Of a stretch of 64,000 nucleotides of DNA, positions 17,184-26,097 are shown piece by piece (the stretch's first letter is position 1; each line of letters starts with the position of its first letter). The stretch lies in the NCBI GenBank assembly GCA_937930305.1, contig CALGLE010000021.1, forward strand, positions 1 to 64,000. The letters are read 5' to 3'. The stretch comes from an uncultured Granulosicoccaceae bacterium (GTDB lineage: Bacteria; Pseudomonadota; Gammaproteobacteria; Granulosicoccales; Granulosicoccaceae). The translations under genes were made by a program, and so were the position numbers. The notes under the pieces are model-generated. The model ran no database searches and was not told where the DNA came from. It saw nothing but the letters and a program-made list of their open reading frames with translations.

Positions 17184-17213
17184 CCGCGACTGATTAATGT
17201 TGCGGTTTTTTTT
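17184..17213 (+). terminator. Rho-independent terminator downstream of gor
   Basis: CCGCGAC and GTTGCGG form a 7-bp stem (one G-T pair) around TGATTAAT, followed by eight T. It lies about 150 bases after gor and before the pilin operon. Confidence 0.75.
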
Positions 17214-17309
17214 GCGTGCAAAGGAGATGTGCAAACTTAAAAGTACGCCCTGCTGGCCGCTAGCTCTCTAGGTAAAACCGAGCAATCTGACCATAGAAGG
17301 GCAAGTTGA

Positions 17310-17879
17310 ATGCGAGCTGTAAAGCTGCAACAGTTTGGCGAGGTATCCTCGAGCCGAGAGTCTGGGTTCACATTCATGGAACTCATGATCACTTTGGCCG
17401 TGGGCTCTATATTGCTCGCGGTAGCGGTGCCGTCGTTCCAATCACTGATGACCAGTAACCAATTAACTGCCACGACGAACACACTAGTATTTAGTCTTCA
17501 AACCGCGCGTTCAGAAGCTATCAAACGAGCATTGCCTGCGGGTGTGTGCACCAGTAGCAATTCGTTAGAAGATGCTGCCACTTGCAGCACTGGCAGCGGT
17601 TTTGTTGGGGGCTGGATAGCGTACGTTGACAGCAACAGTAACGGCAGTCGTGATAACGACGAAGATATTGTTATGGCTGTTGAGGATCGTGGGCCTGGAT
17701 TCACGATTACCGCCGACACGGCCTTTCAAAATCAAGTTTACTTTGACGAATCCGGTGGTAGCTCGAACACCACTGGCGTTCCACTCGCTGGCGTTATCGA
17801 TGTTGCCTACGGCGGTAGTTCGGAAACTCGTACAGTTCAAATATCTGCTAACGGCCGTATTTCTACGGTGACGCCATAA
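17310..17879 (+). CDS. fimT: GspH/FimT-type minor pilin
   Basis: 189 residues. The prepilin signal is ESG-FTFMELMITLAVGSILLAVAVP: cleavage after Gly19, with Glu at +5 of the mature protein, then the hydrophobic helix. The body matches the GspH/FimT domain. Minor pilins start assembly of type IV pili and sit at the tip; FimT has also been linked to DNA binding in competence. AAGGG lies 10 bases before the ATG. It opens a tight operon fimT-pilV-pilW-pilX-pilE. Confidence 0.9.
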   Translation: MRAVKLQQFGEVSSSRESGFTFMELMITLAVGSILLAVAVPSFQSLMTSNQLTATTNTLVFSLQTARSEAIKRALPAGVCTSSNSLEDAATCSTGSGFVGGWIAYVDSNSNGSRDNDEDIVMAVEDRGPGFTITADTAFQNQVYFDESGGSSNTTGVPLAGVIDVAYGGSSETRTVQISANGRISTVTP

Positions 17880-17881
17880 CT

Positions 17882-18448
17882 ATGATGAACCTAATACCCC
17901 AGGAGTATAAGAAAACTCAACGCGGCGTTGGCATCGTTGAAGTGCTGGTTGCGTTGGTCGTGGTATCGCTTGGCGTGTTAGGCATGGCCAGCTTGCAGTT
18001 GACGGGCATGCAACACAGCACAGGCAGTTATAACCGGTCTAAAGCTTTGCTCTATGCTGAGAACATGGCTACACGCATGCGCACTAATCGCGCGGCAATT
18101 GATGCGTTTTTATTTGATAACTTTGATTCCAGCGGTGGGAGTTGTGCAGCGCGGCCAGCACCCTACTGTCAGGCCTCCAGTTCAGGGCCGGCACAAGCGT
18201 GTGATGCTGCAGAGCTTGCAGCATTTGATACCTTCAGTATTTCATGTGGTGACTGGGGTAACGGAGGTGCAGAAGATGGTGTTGTGGGTTCGTTGCCGAA
18301 TGGGCAGTTAACCATCAATTGCGATGCAGACCCGTGCTTACCTTCATCGACTTACACCATTAATGTGAGTTGGACAGAAGGTCAGAGAGTAACTTCCGAT
18401 ATGAACGATACTGTGACCCGCCGAGTGCAGATGAGGATGCGGCCATGA
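17882..18448 (+). CDS. pilV: Type IV minor pilin PilV
   Basis: 188 residues, starting two bases after fimT. The prepilin motif is QRG-VGIVEVLVALVVVSLGVLGMASLQLTGMQ, with cleavage after Gly15 and Glu at +5. The phrase LGVLGMASLQ is typical of PilV. The soluble part is rich in cysteine and glycine, probably disulfide bonded. With PilW and PilX it forms the tip complex that primes pilus assembly. Its stop overlaps the pilW start (ATGA). Confidence 0.92.
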   Translation: MMNLIPQEYKKTQRGVGIVEVLVALVVVSLGVLGMASLQLTGMQHSTGSYNRSKALLYAENMATRMRTNRAAIDAFLFDNFDSSGGSCAARPAPYCQASSSGPAQACDAAELAAFDTFSISCGDWGNGGAEDGVVGSLPNGQLTINCDADPCLPSSTYTINVSWTEGQRVTSDMNDTVTRRVQMRMRP

Positions 18449-19140
18449 GAATGACGTACCCTCAAAGCCGTCGGCAAACTGGATTCACACTCATAGAGAT
18501 GATGATTGCTCTGATCCTTGGCTTAATTGTTATCGCCGCTGTTATCAATATGTACATCGGATCATCTCGATCTTCAAAATTTACGCAAGGCTTGCAGACG
18601 ATGCAAGAGAACGGTCGCTATGGCGTGTCGGTTCTGCAGCGTGGATTTCGCTTAGCCGGTTATGCACCTGATACTCGAGTAGATCCGGTGATCATTGATA
18701 AAAGCAGTGCAGATTCTGTGACGGTTGTGATGCGTCGTGGTTTCGACTGTAACGGCAACGACACCACGGCAGCACCCACGCCCGGGTTCGCTGAGAATAC
18801 TTACGCTTGGGATGCAACGAACAATACCATCACCTGCGAGGGCAACTCAGCCGGTGCTGTTGCTATGCCTATTGTTGAAGGAGTTGACGGGTTTCGTGTT
18901 TTGTACGCCTTGGATTCGGATGATGATCAGATTCCCGAGACCTATGTGTCTTACGATGCGTCAATTCCACCTCGCCAAATTGTTGGAATCCGATTTGCGA
19001 TGCTAGTTAACTCTGGTAAGCCGATTCGTTCACGCCCTAGTGCGGAAGAACACGTTGTGCTGGATGATGTGATTTCTAAAAATGATCGATACGCACGACA
19101 TGTGTTTAGCAGCACTGTGCTGTTAAGAAACCGATTGTAG
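18445..19140 (+). CDS. pilW: Type IV minor pilin PilW
   Basis: 231 residues from ATG 18445; a start at 18370 inside pilV would bury the signal. The prepilin motif is RQTG-FTLIEMMIALILGLIVIAAVINMY, cleaved after Gly13, with Glu at +5. QTMQENGRYGVSVLQRGFRLAGY is a PilW hallmark. It probably bridges PilX and PilV in the tip complex. It ends three bases before pilX. Confidence 0.92.
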   Translation: MRMTYPQSRRQTGFTLIEMMIALILGLIVIAAVINMYIGSSRSSKFTQGLQTMQENGRYGVSVLQRGFRLAGYAPDTRVDPVIIDKSSADSVTVVMRRGFDCNGNDTTAAPTPGFAENTYAWDATNNTITCEGNSAGAVAMPIVEGVDGFRVLYALDSDDDQIPETYVSYDASIPPRQIVGIRFAMLVNSGKPIRSRPSAEEHVVLDDVISKNDRYARHVFSSTVLLRNRL

Positions 19141-19143
19141 GGG

Positions 19144-19707
19144 ATGGTTATGAATGCTTATTACTACCATCGACAACGCGGTGTCGCTTTAGCCATCAGT
19201 TTGATCTTACTTCTGGCCTTAACCATTTTGGGTGTAGCAACGCTAACATCTACTCGATTTCAAGAGCAGATCACCAGTAATGCACAACAAAAGGCTGTGT
19301 CTTTTGAAGCGGCGGAGTCTGCAATCAATTCTGTGATAACTGACCCTGACTTAATCATTGAAACTATAAAAAATGTACCCGTGGGGCAGTACAACGATCC
19401 AGATCCGGTATTTCCAGCCGGCTACGATACATTACTGTCCACAAGTTTTGATCAGTCAAACGATCTTGGGGTGAGTTTGGATATTACTTCCAGTGTGTCG
19501 GTGCAGTATTGCGGCGAAAGGGCGTTGACAGTTGGAATGGACTTGACGGGTGATAAATCCAAAACCCGATTAGTTGGAATGACCTTCGATATTAATGGAC
19601 AAGCGCAAATTGCGAACAGCAATGCTAGTTCTGATCACATACAACGCGGCAGCCTGCCTCGGCCTGAAACAGAGCGCACGGGCAATTGTGTAACGCCCAC
19701 TCCTTAA
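19144..19707 (+). CDS. pilX: Type IV minor pilin PilX
   Basis: 187 residues. The leader ends RQRG-VALAISLILLLALTILGVATLTSTRFQEQ; as usual for PilX there is no Glu at +5. ITSNAQQKAVSFEAAESAIN is also typical of the family. It is part of the priming complex. The start may be 19144 or 19150. In most relatives the next gene is the large pilY1 adhesin; here only 65 bases separate pilX from pilE, so pilY1 is absent from the locus. Confidence 0.9.
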   Translation: MVMNAYYYHRQRGVALAISLILLLALTILGVATLTSTRFQEQITSNAQQKAVSFEAAESAINSVITDPDLIIETIKNVPVGQYNDPDPVFPAGYDTLLSTSFDQSNDLGVSLDITSSVSVQYCGERALTVGMDLTGDKSKTRLVGMTFDINGQAQIANSNASSDHIQRGSLPRPETERTGNCVTPTP

Positions 19708-19772
19708 TGAAGAAAGCCTGTTTTACATCATCTCATACATGAATTGAAAATTACTTAAAAGTGAATACAAGC

Positions 19773-20177
19773 ATGAAGGCACAAAAAGGATTTACCCTAA
19801 TCGAAGTGATGATTGTTGTCGCCATTTTAGGCATCATCTTGGCGGTTGCCGTGCCCAGCTATTCAAGCTTTATGCAAAAGACTCGTCGAGCGGATGCCAT
19901 CACCATATTAAGTGAGGTCGCCGGTGAGCAGCAACGATTCATCTCAGAGCAAAATCGATACGCAACCGATATGACAGAAATGGGTTATCCGAATGACCCA
20001 ATGACATCAGAAGAAGGCTATTACACAATTAGTGTGGCTAACCCCACGCCAACTAGTTATGTTCTTACGGCAACCCCAGTTGTTGGTGAAGCGCAGGAAA
20101 AAGATGCTGAGTGTGGAGCATTTACCCTGAATTCTGGTGGAGTCAAAGATGCCGATGGTGGTATTGACTGCTGGTAA
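19773..20177 (+). CDS. pilE: PilE-type pilin
   Basis: 134 residues from ATG 19773; a GTG at 19761 in the same frame would lengthen the leader. The prepilin motif is KAQKG-FTLIEVMIVVAILGIILAVAVPSY with Glu at +5. The C-terminus has two cysteines about 17 apart (ECGAF...DCW), the disulfide loop of type IVa pilins. In Pseudomonas-type clusters PilE is the last minor pilin. It belongs to the operon, or has its own promoter in the 65-base gap. It could be the major pilin in this organism, but its place argues for a minor one. Confidence 0.9.
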   Translation: MKAQKGFTLIEVMIVVAILGIILAVAVPSYSSFMQKTRRADAITILSEVAGEQQRFISEQNRYATDMTEMGYPNDPMTSEEGYYTISVANPTPTSYVLTATPVVGEAQEKDAECGAFTLNSGGVKDADGGIDCW

Positions 20178-20481
20178 TCTCAACTCAGCTAAGACAATTC
20201 AACGGAAGTATTTTGCGTATACAGCGTCAGGGATGACGATAGTTACCAAAAAAATAAAGACCAGTTAGCTCACCGTGACCCCGCATACACGCTGGTGCTG
20301 CTTCAACCTGTACACAAAGCAATCTTGCCCTCTTTCCCGCAGGCAATTGATTGGCATGTTTAGTGATTCTAGAAACTAATCGGTTCTAAAGAGATCGTTA
20401 TTAGACGCCCGTCTCATTTTGGGATCGATTCTTAGCACCTTTTAATTCCGAGTTCTAAGTTCATAGAGTATCGTCCTTTTA
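20178..20481. other. Intergenic stretch after the pilin operon
   Basis: About 300 bases without a gene. I see no clear hairpin terminator, promoter consensus or repeat. It probably contains the promoter of the phosphatase gene. Confidence 0.5.
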
Positions 20482-20517
20482 ATGAACAATACATCTGTTG
20501 GATACATAGACATCGCA

Positions 20518-21744
20518 ATGTCTCATTCGCGGAAAATCAAGCGATCTCGTTGCGTGGTGAATGTTGCGTTCTTACTTTGCGTTAGTTTGATGGTTGCTTG
20601 TTCATCCAAAAATGCTGACAGTGAAAAAGTCCCTGCCAACGAAGATATTTTGGTAGTAGGCCCAGGCAACGATGTAAATGAAATTTCGCTGTTCGCAGAT
20701 GGCCCCCTTGTTTTGGCTGACGTCTCTGGCAGTGAGGCTGCAATAGTTCAATCCCCTGACCCTGAGAATGAACCAGAACTGGTTAATGACTCAACCGAAT
20801 TATTAGAAGCTGAGCCTGAAGCCGAAGCCGAAGCCGAAGTCGAAGTCGAAGTCGAAGTCGCAGCCGCAGCAGAAGTAACTACCCAGAAGACAAAGGTTGC
20901 GTTTATTGGTGACCAGGGTGTGGGTAGAAGCGCCCGATCGGTTTTGGAATTAATTAAATCTGAGGGTGCTGATTTACTCTTGATTCAGGGGGACTTGGGC
21001 TACGATGAGTTCGCCGCCGTTGAATGGGAAAGCAATCTTAGAAACATATTGGGTAAAGATTTTCCGGTTCTTACTGTGATAGGGAATCACGAAAATTTCG
21101 AATACCGCCTGTATAAAGAATTCATAGAACAGCGTGTCGATCGAGTAGATGAGCTTTCGTGTCAGGGAGATTTAGGTGTGAAGGCAACCTGCACATTCGG
21201 TGATATACAAATCACACAAGTCGCTGTTGGCATCACTGAGGTACCAGAAATCGACTTTGAAGACGATTACGAACAGTTTCTTCGTGATTCGTTCGAGGAT
21301 TCCTCGTACACATGGCGAATTTGCTCTTGGCATAAAAACCAAACACAAATGCAGATCTACACCAAAGAAGATGATACTGGATGGGGCGTTTACGATGCCT
21401 GCCTAGACGCAGGTGCTTTTATCGCCATGGGTCACGCTCATACTTACTCTCGTACACACTTACTTAACGACTTTGAAAACCCATCAGTAGAACACTTCGG
21501 AGACGAACTGACCCTCGAGCCAGGAAAGTCATTTGCCTTTGTTAATGGCTTAGGTGGGCACGATATCAAGCCCCAAGGTAGAGATCCGGAAGAATGGTTT
21601 GCATCCGTTTATACGGCCGACCAGAACGCCACGCATGGTGTGCTCTTTTGTGAATTGAAAGGAACGGAAGGTGAGTGCTATTTTAAAGATATATCAGGGG
21701 CGGTCCCAGATCGATTTAGCATCCGTTCTAAGCCTTTGGGCTAA
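20518..21744 (+). CDS. Lipoprotein metallophosphoesterase (calcineurin/purple acid phosphatase type)
   Basis: About 408 residues from ATG 20518 (an alternative ATG at 20482 adds 12). The basic start plus the lipobox LMVACSS predicts a lipoprotein. An acidic linker with EAEAEA/EVEVEV repeats leads to a metallophosphoesterase core: FIGDQGVG, the QGDLGYDE metal loop, GNHENF, and GHAHTYSR near the C-terminus. Such enzymes remove phosphate from esters outside the inner membrane. Neither possible start has a good Shine-Dalgarno. It stands alone. The linker repeat is encoded by a pure hexamer array. Confidence 0.85.
   Translation: MSHSRKIKRSRCVVNVAFLLCVSLMVACSSKNADSEKVPANEDILVVGPGNDVNEISLFADGPLVLADVSGSEAAIVQSPDPENEPELVNDSTELLEAEPEAEAEAEVEVEVEVAAAAEVTTQKTKVAFIGDQGVGRSARSVLELIKSEGADLLLIQGDLGYDEFAAVEWESNLRNILGKDFPVLTVIGNHENFEYRLYKEFIEQRVDRVDELSCQGDLGVKATCTFGDIQITQVAVGITEVPEIDFEDDYEQFLRDSFEDSSYTWRICSWHKNQTQMQIYTKEDDTGWGVYDACLDAGAFIAMGHAHTYSRTHLLNDFENPSVEHFGDELTLEPGKSFAFVNGLGGHDIKPQGRDPEEWFASVYTADQNATHGVLFCELKGTEGECYFKDISGAVPDRFSIRSKPLG
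20818..20859 (+). repeat. Seven-unit hexanucleotide tandem repeat
   Basis: GAAGCC three times, then GAAGTC four times, all in frame inside the phosphatase gene, encoding EAEAEAEVEVEVEV. Slipped-strand copying would change linker length by two residues without breaking the frame. Confidence 0.9.
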
Positions 21745-21818
21745 TTGCATTTGAACCGCACCCAATAGGGTCAGTTTTTGTATAGTGGCGGGGTGCCTAC
21801 AAACCCGACTGACATAAA

Positions 21819-22979
21819 ATGACCGAATCCGTTCCGTTAGAAACCTTTGATGCCGTTCTTTCTCGCGATGCGACTGATGCGATGAAGTGGGACAAATACA
21901 AAGGTCGTGATGTGTTGCCGTTTTGGGTGGCAGACATGGATTTTGCGGTTGCGCAACCCATTCAAGATGCCTTAAGACAACGTTTGGATCATCCCATCCT
22001 AGGCTACACCTTTGCCCCAGATAGCCTGGCGGAAACCGTGCAAAACTTCTTGGTGTCGGAATATCAATGGGAGATTGAATCGGACTGGTTGGTATGGCTG
22101 CCGGGTGTGGTTTGTGGATTGGCCGCAAGTTGTCGTGCTTATGCAAAAGCTGGGGATCACATCATTGTCAATCCTCCCATCTATCATCACTTTTATGATT
22201 CTCACGAACCTCACCACACCATTGATCGACTTCCGCTACGCTGTGGCAACGATCATCGATGGACTTGGAATCTAGCCGCATTAGAGGAAAGGCTTCAACA
22301 AGGTGGGGTGTCGCTCATTATGTTGTGTTCTCCTCACAATCCAACCGGTACGGTATTTACTGTGGAAGAAATACAAGGCTTAATGGCGCTTGCTGACGCA
22401 TATGATGTGACTGTGGTATCCGATGAAATCCATTGCGACTTAGTGCTGAATCCAGATAAAACGCATTACCCAACTGCGGCTGCTGCTCCGGTGCAAAGAG
22501 ATCGCACCGTTACCTTAATGAGTGGTAGTAAAACGTGGAACTTGGCGGGACTAAATTGTTCGTTTGCCATCATTCCAGATGCTGATCGAAGGGAAGCTTT
22601 TAAAAACGCTTTGCAGTCAACAGTGCCTCCCGTGCCACCGTTGGCCTACGTTGCCACGGAAGCTGCGTACCGTGATGGCGGGCCTTGGCGTGAATCCATG
22701 AGCCAGTATCTTTGGCAAAATTATCAACATATCCAAGAGCGATTAGCGAATGTTGCAGAGCTCACATTGCACCCATTGGAAGCAACTTATTTGGCGTGGA
22801 TTGATGCATCGGCGTTGGGATTAGAGAGCCCACAAGCCTTCTTTGAAGAGCATGGAGTGGGTTTGTCCGGTGGTGAGCAGTTTGGTCAACCCAGTTTTGT
22901 TCGACTGAATTTTGCTTGTCCCAGAGCCACACTGGATGAAGGTTTAAATCGAATGATCAAGGCGATCAGTGCGCTTTAG
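21819..22979 (+). CDS. patB: PatB/MalY-family PLP-dependent C-S lyase
   Basis: 386 residues of the fold-type I aminotransferase family, MalY/PatB branch. Typical elements: KYKGRDVLPFWVADMDFAVAQPIQ near the start, CSPHNPTGTVF, SDEIHCDL, and the PLP-binding lysine Lys238 in SGSKTWNLAGL. Members cleave cystathionine or cysteine conjugates to pyruvate, ammonia and a thiol. Length is normal. It is alone on this strand; the next genes run opposite. Confidence 0.92.
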   Translation: MTESVPLETFDAVLSRDATDAMKWDKYKGRDVLPFWVADMDFAVAQPIQDALRQRLDHPILGYTFAPDSLAETVQNFLVSEYQWEIESDWLVWLPGVVCGLAASCRAYAKAGDHIIVNPPIYHHFYDSHEPHHTIDRLPLRCGNDHRWTWNLAALEERLQQGGVSLIMLCSPHNPTGTVFTVEEIQGLMALADAYDVTVVSDEIHCDLVLNPDKTHYPTAAAAPVQRDRTVTLMSGSKTWNLAGLNCSFAIIPDADRREAFKNALQSTVPPVPPLAYVATEAAYRDGGPWRESMSQYLWQNYQHIQERLANVAELTLHPLEATYLAWIDASALGLESPQAFFEEHGVGLSGGEQFGQPSFVRLNFACPRATLDEGLNRMIKAISAL

Positions 22980-23064
22980 CCACATGTGCCATTAAGCCTG
23001 GATGACATTTTTTGTAATTTGAGCGCAACATCAGCGTAAACACGTTGCCAACTTTGAGTGGGTG

Positions 23065-23697
23065 TTACCAATCGATCGTCATGGGTGGAGTAACCGTAAG
23101 TTCACCATCCGAGAAAGCTTTTAGGCAGTTGATCGTCATGCGGGCTGTCGCACCCCACAATACGGCGCCTTGTTGTTCCTTGTAAACAATTACTGGGTGG
23201 CGAGCATTGGATTGGGTGTCCAGGGTGTTTCGCGCGCGCAATGAAAAGTTGGAACGGTTACAAAGCCATTGCACTGGTAGCGATAAGGTACGGGCGACTT
23301 CATTAGATTGTAGGGTTAAGGCTTGTGGCCAATCGACTACGGCAACCACGGGGGTCACGGCATAGTCACTTACAGTGACATAAGCGGAAAGCGAACTAAT
23401 GACGTTGATGTGTTTTGCATGAATTCCGATCTCTTCTTCGGTTTCTCGTAAGGCAGTTTGAATCAAAGAGCTATCGGTTTCCTCATGCCGACCACCGGGA
23501 AACGCGACCTGGCCACTGTGTCGATCTTTAGGGTTTGATGCGCGAACAATAAACAGCAAGTGCCACGCATCATCGACCCGGATAAGGGGAACTAATACAG
23601 CCGCTTTTTTTAACCCGGATGCTTTGGGTAGGTCACTGTTTCTAAATAGCCCTTCCTCAGAATGAACAACAACTGGAAAATCATCTGCAATGCTCAA
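23065..23697 (-). CDS. Nudix hydrolase, CoA pyrophosphatase type
   Basis: 210 residues with a complete Nudix box (GGRHEETDSSLIQTALRETEEEIGI) preceded by SNPKDRHSGQVAFPGG. That context is typical of NudL/CoA-diphosphatase proteins, which split coenzyme A or related nucleotides. It is the last gene of a three-gene operon, overlapping the radical SAM gene by four bases (ATGA). The operon partners act on nucleosides or nucleic acids, so a damaged-nucleotide substrate is also possible. Confidence 0.9.
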   Translation of the reverse strand: MSIADDFPVVVHSEEGLFRNSDLPKASGLKKAAVLVPLIRVDDAWHLLFIVRASNPKDRHSGQVAFPGGRHEETDSSLIQTALRETEEEIGIHAKHINVISSLSAYVTVSDYAVTPVVAVVDWPQALTLQSNEVARTLSLPVQWLCNRSNFSLRARNTLDTQSNARHPVIVYKEQQGAVLWGATARMTINCLKAFSDGELTVTPPMTIDW

Positions 23698-24851
23698 GTG
23701 GAGGGTTCTCTCGATGGCTGGCCTAGGGCTAGATCGTGCAACGTGGGTTCCTGCTTGCGTGCGTCAGAGTTGTCGACTGTTCCTGCCAATGCAGATACCG
23801 GTGTTAATGCAAGCTTTGATGTTGATTTATGCTCCTCAACCGGATTTACTGGGTTACTGATGGAGACGCAAGGGAAGTATTGATTTTTGTTGATCCGCTT
23901 GAGCAGTTCTGTTTCGCAAAAACCGAGTAGGTCCTGTTCAATGTTGCTGGGGTAACTCACCATCGCGGTTTTGGTTTGCATGGGTTGGGCGAGTAAGGAT
24001 GAATCGGGGTACAAGCGAATCATGCGTTTGTAGAAAGGTTTGGGTAAACGGAAAGGACCAAGGCTAACGGAATGAATGGCATCAGCATCCAGTGCGTTGA
24101 ACGTTTGTTCGAACAATTCAGTGTAGAGAGATTGGTAATTGTCAGAGAATAAAATAGGGTCAAATCGCAGGCCAACGCTCCAGCCGGCATTCTGTAGATC
24201 TTGCAGCGCTTGAATGCGCTTTTTTAATGTAGGCGCTTTGTGTTCGTGCTTAGCGGCCACCGACTCGGGCGATAAGCTGTAGGCAACAACCGCATTTGGA
24301 ACGGGTTCGCGTTTTAATAAGCTGCGTATTTGTGTGCTCTTGGTGCGTAATTCCAAATAGGCATTGGGCAAGGTGTTGAAATGATCCAACACATCGTCGG
24401 TGAATTCGGTTATCGGGTTTAAAGCCAGCGAGTCGCAGTCGTATCCTGAAAAAAACCAGCTCGGTTCTTCTGGTTTTTCATTTGCGGTACTTTTTATATC
24501 GTCAAAAAAATCATCAAAATTTGCGAATACCACATAGTTGCCGGATCGGTACATGCCCTGAAGAAAACAATATCGACAGTCGTACACGCAGTTCAGCATG
24601 TGGGAAAAATAGAAGTTTCGTTCGCCACCGATGTGATAACCCGGTGGGGTGGGTAAGACTCGCCGGCCGTGCTTCTTGGCTAGGATGAGAGCGGGCTGCT
24701 GCTTTTGTTGGCGAAAATCTTGTGCGGTTTGGTTGAATACATCTCCGTAGCGATCAATGCTGATGCGACGCGATTTTGGAAATCTGGCGATGATGGCTTG
24801 CGCTCTGGGGTGCGATTCAATATCGCGCTCTATGTAAAGCGTGCTGATCAT
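23694..24851 (-). CDS. Spore-photolyase-like radical SAM protein
   Basis: 385 residues. The radical SAM cluster motif is CVYDCRYC (Cys88, 92, 95), followed by FLQGMYRSGNYVVFANFDDF. The downstream core (FFSGYDCDSLALNPITEFTDDVLDHF..., LELRTKSTQI..., VAYSLSPESVAAKHEHKAPTLKKRIQALQDLQNAGW) is that of the spore photoproduct lyase family. Classical members repair thymine dimers in spore DNA, but this organism should not form spores and many Gram-negative relatives are uncharacterised. It is middle gene of an operon: 12 bases after the phosphorylase gene and overlapping the Nudix gene. Confidence 0.87.
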   Translation of the reverse strand: MISTLYIERDIESHPRAQAIIARFPKSRRISIDRYGDVFNQTAQDFRQQKQQPALILAKKHGRRVLPTPPGYHIGGERNFYFSHMLNCVYDCRYCFLQGMYRSGNYVVFANFDDFFDDIKSTANEKPEEPSWFFSGYDCDSLALNPITEFTDDVLDHFNTLPNAYLELRTKSTQIRSLLKREPVPNAVVAYSLSPESVAAKHEHKAPTLKKRIQALQDLQNAGWSVGLRFDPILFSDNYQSLYTELFEQTFNALDADAIHSVSLGPFRLPKPFYKRMIRLYPDSSLLAQPMQTKTAMVSYPSNIEQDLLGFCETELLKRINKNQYFPCVSISNPVNPVEEHKSTSKLALTPVSALAGTVDNSDARKQEPTLHDLALGQPSREPST

Positions 24852-24863
24852 GGGCTAAGAGTA

Positions 24864-25685
24864 TCAATAAATAACGCTAAGGCTGGTCAGTTCGTTTTCT
24901 AATTTTTGTAATAACTGTTGGCTAGAATCTAGCCTTCCCATTTGTTCGATGTGAGGGAGATGCCCATGCGTGGCCAAGTAGCGCTCCAGCAGTCGACGCA
25001 GCTGATGGCTTTGTGTAACGCTGTGATGGCACACACTTGTTATGTGGTCTGTCAAAGATTGTACGTTTGCTCGAAAATCAACCACTTCATGGCGATGCTT
25101 GTTGGTGGATAAGCATTCGATTAATGCTTCAACAGTGGGTAGCGTATTCAGCATCCAAGGTGTGACGTTCTTCACGCAAAAGTCTTCTACCGAATGGCTA
25201 GGGTTGTCTGAAATGACTTTAACGGCGTGTATTCTGGATAAGTCGGTGTGTTGCGTCGCCACCTTGGCCACTGATGCGGCTTCCATGTCATAAACACAAT
25301 CGTTGCGGTAGTCTCGACAAGGCTCTGTGACCGTTACCACTTCGCAGTGATTCGTTGCGTCGATGACGCTAGAGGCAGGTAAATGCGGGTACCAACGTCG
25401 CTGAGAAACTTGATCTAACAAGCTGCTTGCGATGATCACGTCTCCTAATTCTCTATCTCCGCCAGCCACGCCCACGTTAATGAATGCGTCGATTCCGACT
25501 TGTACGGACAACAATGACTCAATTCTTGCTGCCGCACGTTGCGCACCCATGCCCGTTTGCACTAGGCAAACGCCGTCACCCATCCAGGCGCTCAAGCCGC
25601 GTTGAGGGAATGCTTTAAGATTGAACGCTTCAACCAGAGGTTTGGCTTCGGCGGTCATTGCGGTAACTAGGCAGATCAGAGACAT
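24864..25685 (-). CDS. Nucleoside phosphorylase / nucleosidase superfamily protein
   Basis: 273 residues. The N-terminal 190 or so match the purine nucleoside phosphorylase/MTA-SAH nucleosidase fold: LICLVTAMTAEAKPLVEAF, VQTGMGAQRAAARI, FINVGVAGG, VYDMEAASVAKVA and KVISDNPSH. The conserved Glu and Asp of the active site lie in the last two. About 80 further C-terminal residues are helical and unassigned. It cleaves a nucleoside or modified nucleoside. First gene of the operon with the radical SAM and Nudix genes. Confidence 0.85.
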   Translation of the reverse strand: MSLICLVTAMTAEAKPLVEAFNLKAFPQRGLSAWMGDGVCLVQTGMGAQRAAARIESLLSVQVGIDAFINVGVAGGDRELGDVIIASSLLDQVSQRRWYPHLPASSVIDATNHCEVVTVTEPCRDYRNDCVYDMEAASVAKVATQHTDLSRIHAVKVISDNPSHSVEDFCVKNVTPWMLNTLPTVEALIECLSTNKHRHEVVDFRANVQSLTDHITSVCHHSVTQSHQLRRLLERYLATHGHLPHIEQMGRLDSSQQLLQKLENELTSLSVIY

Positions 25686-25773
25686 CGTTTTACCGAGAAG
25701 AGTTAATCATTAGTGGCGGGGCAGTACGCATCGGCTAAACTGTTAGTAACTGGCTTATAGGACGTATAACGTT

Positions 25774-26097
25774 ATGTTGATTTCTAATTTGGAATTTTTG
25801 CCTGATCGCAAGGTGGTTCGCCATATTGGCTTGGTGCAGGGCAGTTCGGTTCGATCCAAGCACGTGGGCCGGGACATGATGGCCGGCTTGAAAAATATAT
25901 TTGGTGGCGAATTGAAGGGTTACACCGAGCTGCTTCATGATTCCCGTGTGGAGGCTACCGAGCGCATGAAAGAACAGGCCGCTTCTATTGGGGCTAATGC
26001 TGTTTTGAATGTGCGATTTAGCACCTCTAGCATTGCGGCCGGGGCTGCTGAAATATTCGTCTACGGCACGGCCGTGGAGCTGGCGGATCATGTTTAA
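25774..26097 (+). CDS. YbjQ-family protein (UPF0145)
   Basis: 107 residues, the whole length of the YbjQ family: MLISNLEFLPDRKVVRHIGLVQGSSVRSKHVGRD, IFGGELKGYTELLHDSRVEATERMKEQA, IGANAVLNVRF, YGTAV. Sometimes called heavy-metal-binding domain proteins, but function is not established; they form pentamers. It overlaps the next gene, a second YbjQ protein. Confidence 0.92.
   Translation: MLISNLEFLPDRKVVRHIGLVQGSSVRSKHVGRDMMAGLKNIFGGELKGYTELLHDSRVEATERMKEQAASIGANAVLNVRFSTSSIAAGAAEIFVYGTAVELADHV

Noticed and set aside
20178-20481. pilY1 remnant after the pilin operon
   Set aside because: No frame of useful length and no PilY1-like sequence in the gap or after pilE.
23694-24851. True spore photoproduct lyase, implying a spore-former
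   Set aside because: All other genes (UbiA, OmpA, MipA, PilV-X, AmtB/PII type) are proteobacterial; the family is broader than sporulation.
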